From assembly GCA_973895155.1 (NCBI GenBank), contig OZ316893.1:8432001-8496000 (forward strand): a DNA stretch of 64,000 bases, in the 5' to 3' direction. Origin of the DNA: Marsupella aquatica. Taxonomy: Eukaryota > Marchantiophyta. A program made the position numbers and the translations under genes. Shown here piece by piece: positions 58,601-64,000 of this stretch (positions are counted from its first letter, which is position 1; each line of letters begins with the position of its first letter). The notes beneath the pieces are model-generated. The model was not told the origin of the DNA. It was given only the letters and a program-made list of their open reading frames with translations, and searched no databases.

Positions 58601-59148
58601 TCGCTAAAGAGCTTCTGAAGTTGGAACCCAATGATGCCTCTACATATGTGCTCCTCTCCAACATCTATGCTGCAGCTGGTAAGTGGGACAAGAAGTCATT
58701 TGTGCGCACCATGATGCAAAAGAGAGGTGTTCGGAAGGAGCCAGGACGTAGCTGGATTGAAGTTGATAAGAAGATCCATAAATTTGCTGTAGGGGATAGA
58801 TCTCACCCAGAAGCGAAGGCGATATATACAGAGCTCAATGAATTGATTGAAAAACTGAAGGCTGAAGGCTACATTCCGGATACCCGACTTGTGTTGCATG
58901 ATATCAGTGATGAGGATAAAGAGCTAGCTCTTTGCTCTCATAGTGAGAAGTTGGCTATCGCTTACGGACTTATGCACATACCACGGGGAAAACCAATTCG
59001 TATATGGAAGAACCTTCGGGTGTGTTCAGATTGCCATACCGCAACCAAGTTTATCTCTAAGGTGACTGGACGCGAGATTGTAGCCAGGGATGCCAATCGC
59101 TTCCACCATTTTAAAGGTGGCATATGTTCTTGTGGGGATTACTGGTAA
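55675..59148 (+). CDS. PLS-class pentatricopeptide repeat protein with complete E and DYW domains
   Basis: A likely organelle C-to-U RNA-editing factor of 1157 aa in one exon. The ATG at 55675 is the first after an in-frame TGA at 55636; the first 45 residues are basic and Ser/Arg-containing, as in transit peptides. PPR motifs run from about residue 75, in repeating L-S-P triplets of 101 residues. Six of these triplets (residues 277-882) are nearly identical. Then come an L2/S2 pair, E1 and E2 motifs (AVTWKALLGACKTYDN, STYVLLSNIYAAAGKW), the PG box (RKEPGRSWIEV) and the DYW domain (about 1025-1157). The deaminase residues are present: HSEKLAIAYG supplies the HxE, CSDCH the CxxC zinc ligands, and the end is HHFKGGICSCGDYW. 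Nothing is truncated. The - strand frames over the gene repeat with the same period and are shadows. Target transcript unknown. Confidence 0.96.
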   Translation: MKSKALRVDEWSTPALVKARANLITHCRLQSSVSYGTRDLSQVTAQGNGGKHMHDAGTTSETIAILKGQLQRGITIDSYTYVKVLQMCSKQRDLSAAMQVHDHIIQSGMDKNLYVAVTLLNVYIKSGALLDARRVFDQLNQKSVITWTNMIAGYAKSDDVESARELLNQMRQESVQPDEITYLSILKACANPLALKLGKEVHVYVRHAGFESDVRVGSALLQMYAKCGSLTEARKVFEKITNRNVITWNVMIRAYAERGHGVEAYRLFLQMRREGFEPDAFTYVSILNASASAGALEWVKDVHGHARKAGLESDLRVGSALIHMYAKSDSLDNARLVFDRMEKRNAVTWTVMIGGLAHHGCGHEAYRLFLEMRLQGFEPDVFTYASILNPSASEGALEWVKEVHGHASKAGLESNLRVGNALVHMYAKSGSLDDARLVFDRMEKRDVVTWTAMIGGLAQHGCGHEAYRLFLQMRRAGFEPNAFTYASILNPSASEGALEWVKEVHLHASKAGLESSLRVGNALVHMYAESGSINDARLVFDRLEKRDIVTWTAMIGGLAQHGYGHEAYGLFLQMIFAGFEPDAFTYASILNASASEGALEWVKEVHGHASKAGLESNLRVGNALVHMYAKSGSLDDARLVFDRMEKRDVVTWTAMIGGLAEHGCGREAYRLFLQMRRAGFEPNAFTYASILNASASEGALEWVKEVHGHARKAGLESDLRVGNALVHMYSESGSIDDARLVFDRMEKRDVVTWTAMIGGLAQHAYGHEAYRLFLQMRRAGFEPNAFTYAGILNASASEGALEWVKEVHGHASKAGLESNLRVGNALVHMYAESGSIDDARLVFDRMEKRDVVTWTAMIGGLAQHGCGNEALELFKEMTGDGVKPDSCSFVAVLSACCHGGLVDDGRRLFAAMTRDYAIEPHMVHYNCMVDLLGRAGHLEEAKLFIRDMPVEPDAVTWKALLGACKTYDNVELGELVAKELLKLEPNDASTYVLLSNIYAAAGKWDKKSFVRTMMQKRGVRKEPGRSWIEVDKKIHKFAVGDRSHPEAKAIYTELNELIEKLKAEGYIPDTRLVLHDISDEDKELALCSHSEKLAIAYGLMHIPRGKPIRIWKNLRVCSDCHTATKFISKVTGREIVARDANRFHHFKGGICSCGDYW
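56503..58320 (+). repeat. Six tandem 303-bp units inside the PPR gene
   Basis: Unit starts are at 56503, 56806, 57109, 57412, 57715 and 58018, each exactly 303 bp, encoding one L-S-P triplet (EPNAFTYASILNASASEG, ALEWVKEVHGHASKAGLESN, LRVGNALVHMYAESGSIDD, ARLVFDRMEKRDVVTWTAMI, GGLAQHGCGHEAYRLFLQM). Units 2 to 6 differ by few bases, while unit 1 and the flanking triplets are more diverged. The array therefore arose by recent unequal crossing-over or gene conversion, always in multiples of a full triplet. Confidence 0.95.
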
Positions 59149-62100
59149 CCAGATAGAAAAGTTGTGTTAAGGTGTCTGACTCCATAGCAGAACTCACTCA
59201 ATGCCCGTTGGGTTTTCTGTTCCAATCCGTCATGCTGAAGAAATGACTGATGTCTGATTCTTCAACAGACAACTGGCCGAAAGAAATTTATCTCCTTAAA
59301 ATTCACACTAAAGTCAAGTATTGAACAATTTTAAGCCCTTGTATTCAATCAATTTTGAAATGATTCTGAAACGCAGGTTGAAGAGGGGATAGATTAGACG
59401 AGAGCTTGCCACTGTTGGCTAGTGTATACTCCTACCCTGCAATCGATTTCCTTAGAATGTCGAAAGTGGCAAACAGTATTTGATCCGAGCTTCCTCTGTT
59501 ATTGTGGCCACTGGTCATTGAAGGCGTTATAAGAACTAAATTTCTTCCTGTCCTGTGATAATTGTCAACTTATAGATTATGTCTTAAATCAAGGTCATGA
59601 TACTATCACTCACACTTTGAACTCAGCTTTGCTCCCAGAACAGTCTACTCTATGACGTGGACCCATTGGGCATGCTTTGGGAATAGGGGAAGCCTCAGGC
59701 AATGTGTTTGAAGGACAAGAGTTACATTTACGGATAGTCCAATGATTGTCGGAGAGGGAAAAGTTCTTGTCAATTACTTCACATAAAATAACTGACTGGA
59801 GATCCTGTGGCCCCATAAGACAGGAATCAATCATAGACCAGCAAAAAGAAAGAAAGAAATATTCATATAGCAGCCATGGGGATTTAAGTTATAGACACCT
59901 CCTTTGCAACAGGTGTGACAGAGCTCGACATTGCTAGTCAATGGTAAAACCTGAAGTGAATGTAAAGATGCAGCTGGCATGGTGACGACAACAAATATTA
60001 TCGAAACTTGATCATCCAGTCTTGAGGGTGGCTTTAGAAGAAGAGTGAGCGGGGAGGGTGCACTTGTGAACTTTTTTCATCAAAGCAAATTGGAGGGCCC
60101 CTTCTTACTCTAAACATAGACTCCATACAAACGATCTTTTGAAATGAAATTCAATGAATTCTGCCTCTTGCTTGCCATGTAGGATTGGTAGACACCAAAC
60201 ATGAGGCCCCTAAATTCTGGTCGAGCCAATTGCATCAATTTCCACTCATTACACAGTCTAGATTTAATCTTAATTTGAGGGAATGAAAAGAAGACAAGGT
60301 TCCCCGGATGTGTTGTAAAGGCACCAATAGAGAACTCTAGTCTCCTTCTACATTTGGTTTGTTGTGATCGACCAAATGCAGAATGTGCCCTCAACATCTT
60401 GTAAAGTGTTTCTTTGGACCAAGAAGTGGCCCTCTAGTTACGTTTGGTGAAAAGAGTCAAGTGCTCCAGATGGTGTTGTATAGCTACCCTAAAGCAGCCC
60501 TAAATGTCTTGAAAAAATGAATGTAGACTGTGTTAAGCCAACAATTATCCATTTGTGCCGTTGTTGTGAACCTTTTGTTATGAGGGCCCTAAATTCATTT
60601 CAAGTATGACACAAGTGTGACATTGGACATTGTAGCTGGATGGTCTATCTGTTTGGACTACTATCTATGGCTTCATTTCTTAGTATGGACTATGCAGTGA
60701 AGGACAATCAAGCACAGTTGTCTTCTCTTACAAATCCACACAACAAGTGCAATGGTTTGTATACACAAGCCCCATAAGATGTGCTCTTCTCCATTCTGTT
60801 TCATTGCAAGATCTCTAGACTACTATGAGTTAAGATGAGGGTGGGGCATTTGTGGCCAATTGAATAAAACTAGTTTTAAACAATTCACCAGGTTGTTTGT
60901 GCCGCCACTTTGGTTAGTGAAGCCTTTCCAATTATGCATTCACTATCCACATCACTGATTCTCTACTTCAATCAACTTTTTCCTCCAAAGTCAATGAAGA
61001 TTGTGTTGCAGACCAATTAGTTCATGGACCCCATCCTCCCATCTGGTTCATATATTACCTGGAAGATGAAGCCACTTGGATCTCCATATCGGTGTTCATC
61101 TTGATTCCCCCTAATTTTGAATCTCTTATGCCTTCATAATAACTGAAGCTAATTGCCCAGAGCAACTTCAATCTTGGATCTTTTCCATCACGCGCTTCAG
61201 TATTTAACTCCTGCTCATCTCCAAATCATTGTCTAACTATAAGTCAGCCATCATTAATATTTAATTTCTCTAGTTGTCAAATGAGCCTAAGATTGACAGA
61301 ATTAGTCAAGTAGTAAGGAAATCATAAATTTGTGAAGATCATGAAGTACTAAGATAGATTCTTTTGGTTTTGCCCCATTGTTTGTTATTGTAGATTTTAC
61401 TTTCCAATTTTTGGATTATTAACAATTACTGGATGTAACTGTTTGTCCTTGCCTCACATCAAACACGAATAGTACGTTGTGGTTGTTTGTTGTTGCAAAC
61501 ATAAACAACTGTGTTTGTGACCAAAATTGCTGTTGTGGTTCCGCGTGTTGCCAGGGATTGTGGAAGGGACTTCCCATGGGGTCCGGAAACAAATTTTAAA
61601 ACCTCTTAAGCCAACTTAACAGTTAACCAAAAACCTAGTTTGTAAACAAGTAATTTAGCTCTTTCTTTCTTTCTCATTGTCTGTTTACCAATTCCCTACA
61701 ATGTTGTTATTTTGGTGGAAGCCTCCTTGGTCGCTGGATTATGGTCACAACTTTTCCTAATCATGTGATGGGCCTAAAAGGTGCACCTTTTTCCCACACT
61801 CAACTCATCACTCTCCCGTAGCCCGCACACTCCAGGCCTTGAAGCTAGTTGTTAGGCCAACTCACCAACCAACTCGCCAACTACCTGTAGTGTCTGGCCA
61901 TCTTACTTATGTTTGACACCACTTCTATTCAACATCACTTATGATCAACAATATTGTGCAATGCATGGGCATTGGGTTAGTGGTAGTGTTAATTGTGGTC
62001 TCATATGGGTTTTAATTAACAAATGAGGGTCCCTTTCTAATGGCCCCTCAACTAATATTGTCAATACTAGCCTGAATACCCTTGTGTATGCACATGAAAG

Positions 62101-62654
62101 GATCCCATGCCCATTTCCACTCACAAATATAGTTTAAATATTTAATTCTTTTACTCTTTTAGATATTAGAGTTTGGTGTCACTTTATGGAGGTCATGAAA
62201 AGTAAAATTGGAATACAGCTTACATTAGAAAATAGAATAGATAAATAAATACATGAAGAAAATATGACAGATTCCCCTTAATATTAAGAACCCTTCAACA
62301 GATGAAAGCTAAGCCCACATGGACTGAGGGGTTTTTTTTGCCCATCCCCATGGAATGTGACACACACTCCTTCACTTTACACCTAAAATCCACATTATTG
62401 GGCTATCTTTAGAAGGACTCAGTCTTCACATTTAAGGATGCCACAAGTAGTTCTTCCATGTGTCTTGACCAACTGAAAAATGCTAGTTTTCAGCAAACTT
62501 GTGCATTTATTTGGATAACTTTTTTTTATCTCTGTTTGAGCATGTTCTTTGATGTCCAATCTATTACCTGGCAAAGTTTCAATTATTTCTGAAAACATTT
62601 GCTCCATCACCAATGAGTGCAAAGATGATCAAATATTATAAACTAATCATCAAC
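59149..62654. other. Intergenic region after the PPR gene
   Basis: No gene recognised. The start holds the PPR 3' UTR. The 95-codon - frame at 60110-60397 has no known motif. At 61480-61590 there is a copy of the dispersed repeat also seen at 50.13-50.22 kb. Confidence 0.5.
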
Positions 62655-62930
62655 AGACACTTCACTTTTGTGAAGAATGCCCTCAGCACTTGGGCACAAG
62701 CACCAACTTACCACTTTGGGATAGGATGCTTCACTTTTGTGAAGCCCGGCCTGAGTAGTCTGAGTGAGCTGCAACTTACCACCGCGTAAGTGGTCAGGAG
62801 CCTGTTTATAGGTCACATATGAATCAAAACTATATAGAGTGCTATCCGAGCAAAGTTTGATTGTCTGAGTCAGTCCATCCCAGTTTTGGAAATACCCCTG
62901 GGTCTATCCAGGCTTTACTTTCCTCAACAG
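62655..62930. repeat. Dispersed repeat, copy 2 (partner at 3.2-3.6 kb)
   Basis: CACTTTTGTGAAGAATGCCC, TTGGGCACAAGCACCAACTT, GAGCCTGTTTATAGGTCA, CAGTCCATCCCAGTTTTGGA and TCTATCCAGGCTTTACTTTC follow in the same order as the related words of copy 1. The CACTTTTGTGAAG start is duplicated (about 62662 and 62730), as a similar start is in copy 1. Confidence 0.6.
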
Positions 62931-63099
62931 ATACGTGTAAAACAAATTAGACGATTCCCCTAAATCAAAACGAACAACTCAACAAGGCTCAAATAGGAAG
63001 AGAGAACGGTACGAGAAACCCGTGGTCAATATTAACCAGGGTTTGATTTTGTCTGAACGGCAGTCATGCGATGCCGTTATGGGGATTCTGCTCCTACGG

Positions 63100-64000
63100 T
63101 AGATACCAGTATAGGAACAGGCCGCGAGACTACTTGTAGGTACTGCGGGCCAGGGCCAAGGCCAGGGGCGGGCAGCAGGCGCAGCTGCTGCCCTAGGTTG
63201 CTACGTACTATTCTTATGATTAGGGTTTGCATTCCGGCGTAAAAAGGCGTCACATGCGAACGCGGCTGCTGCTCTGCTCCGTCAGCCTATGATAGGCGCA
63301 GAGCTGCCTGAGCTCTGACTCACCGACCAGTGGACGGACGGACGGAAACTTCACCGACCGCTAGACGGACGGACGCACCCTCTACTCTCTAGTCTAGGCA
63401 GCCCCTTCAGATTTTCCGTCAGCCCCGATGCCGGACCGAGAACTTTCCGGAAGGAAGCTTCACGCTTCTTCCGTCGCGGGCGGGAGGGACAGAGAGTCGC
63501 AGGCAGGGCTCGCCAGTACTCCAGAACCTCCAGAGTCCAGAACGTTCCGGGCATCGCTCGTCCCTGGATCCCGGCGGCATCCGCGGTGAGGTCGCGGTTC
63601 GGTGTCGGTCACGGTGCCACGAGTTCCCGGTGAGAGTCTCTCGTGGCAGGCGGGTTCCTGTCGAGTTGAGAGCCGGGATGTCGTCGCCGAGGCATGTAGC
63701 CTGTCCGCCGGCCGGTTATGGGTCACCGGGAATGGACTCATGCAGGGAAAGGACAAAGGGCCATACGAAGGGGGAGACGGGCGGGATTTTGGTTTTTGGG
63801 GAGTTTGGTGTTTGCGTCGTCGGAGAAACGTACTGTAGTTTTGGCGCAGGGAGAGCGCGGAGAGCTCCGAGCTCGAACGCTTCGTTCGTTTGGCTCGTAA
63901 GCTCATTATCTTGGTGGATTGTTCGTAGGTTTGGTTTAGTCTGGTTGTAGTAGTTTTGGTTCGTTGCGGTCGTGCGGTGCGGTGCGGTGTGGTGTGGTGT
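63100..64000. promoter_or_regulatory. GC-rich island, possibly the start of the next gene
   Basis: The base composition changes sharply to GC- and CpG-rich DNA from about 63120 to the end of the window. It has ACGGACGG words (near 63333 and 63364) and a GGTGC/GGTGT run at 63973-64000. Overlapping open frames occur on both strands (148 codons on - at 63460-63906, 106 codons on + at 63630-63950) with no known motif; high GC explains them. It resembles a promoter and 5' leader of a gene lying to the right, but the direction cannot be shown. Confidence 0.35.

Noticed and set aside
63460-63906. 148-codon - strand frame in the GC-rich end
   Set aside because: High GC keeps several frames open on both strands, and there is no recognisable domain.

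Overview
This is nuclear DNA of a land plant. The host genes have short GT-AG introns and belong to plant families: a diflavin reductase of the ATR3 type, a plant B3-domain protein, a plant SRRM1-type PWI/RS splicing protein, and a very long intronless PPR protein with a complete DYW domain. Decayed transposons of several orders fill the rest. A seed-free plant (lycophyte, fern or bryophyte) is my guess from the long, recently amplified DYW-class PPR gene, but the sequence does not prove it. I recognised no tRNA, rRNA or CRISPR array.

Layout. 1-1198 (+): the 3' end of the ATR3-like reductase. 1.2-7.2 kb: intergenic DNA with minisatellites and one end of a dispersed repeat. 7.26-11.29 kb (+): a seven-exon B3 gene whose splice phases all agree (963 codons plus stop). 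15.39-20.00 kb (-): a ten-exon SRRM1-like gene, again phase-consistent (714 codons plus stop), convergent with the B3 gene. 20.0-22.1 kb: its CT-rich leader, a small TA-flanked MITE and local duplications. 22.1-26.1 kb: a PIF/Harbinger element with its two usual genes tail to tail, both broken. 26-35 kb: AT-rich, repeat-rich DNA with a decayed transposase-like gene and a tandem repeat carrying a hairpin followed by CTAG. 35.4-35.85 kb (+): two exons of a tandem CCCH zinc-finger gene. 39.1-43.6 kb (-): a decayed autonomous Helitron (Rep plus Pif1-like helicase). 43.8-45.0 kb (-): a Ty3/Gypsy gag-protease remnant with a triplicated gag segment. 45.3-47.2 kb: a three-copy composite tandem repeat. 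50.1-52.0 kb: more of the 34-kb repeat family, next to a decayed, unrecognised reading frame on the - strand. 55.7-59.1 kb (+): the PPR-DYW gene, containing six almost identical 303-bp units. 59-64 kb: intergenic, ending in a GC-rich island that may be the start of the next gene.

The host genes do not form a pathway. They look like an ordinary gene neighbourhood: cytosolic electron transfer, transcription, splicing and organelle RNA editing, separated by transposon graveyards. The most interesting items are the PPR array and its predicted periodic RNA code, the repeat-expanded lysine-rich arm of the B3 protein, the hairpin-CTAG repeat family, and the unrecognised - strand frame at 50.7-51.1 kb.
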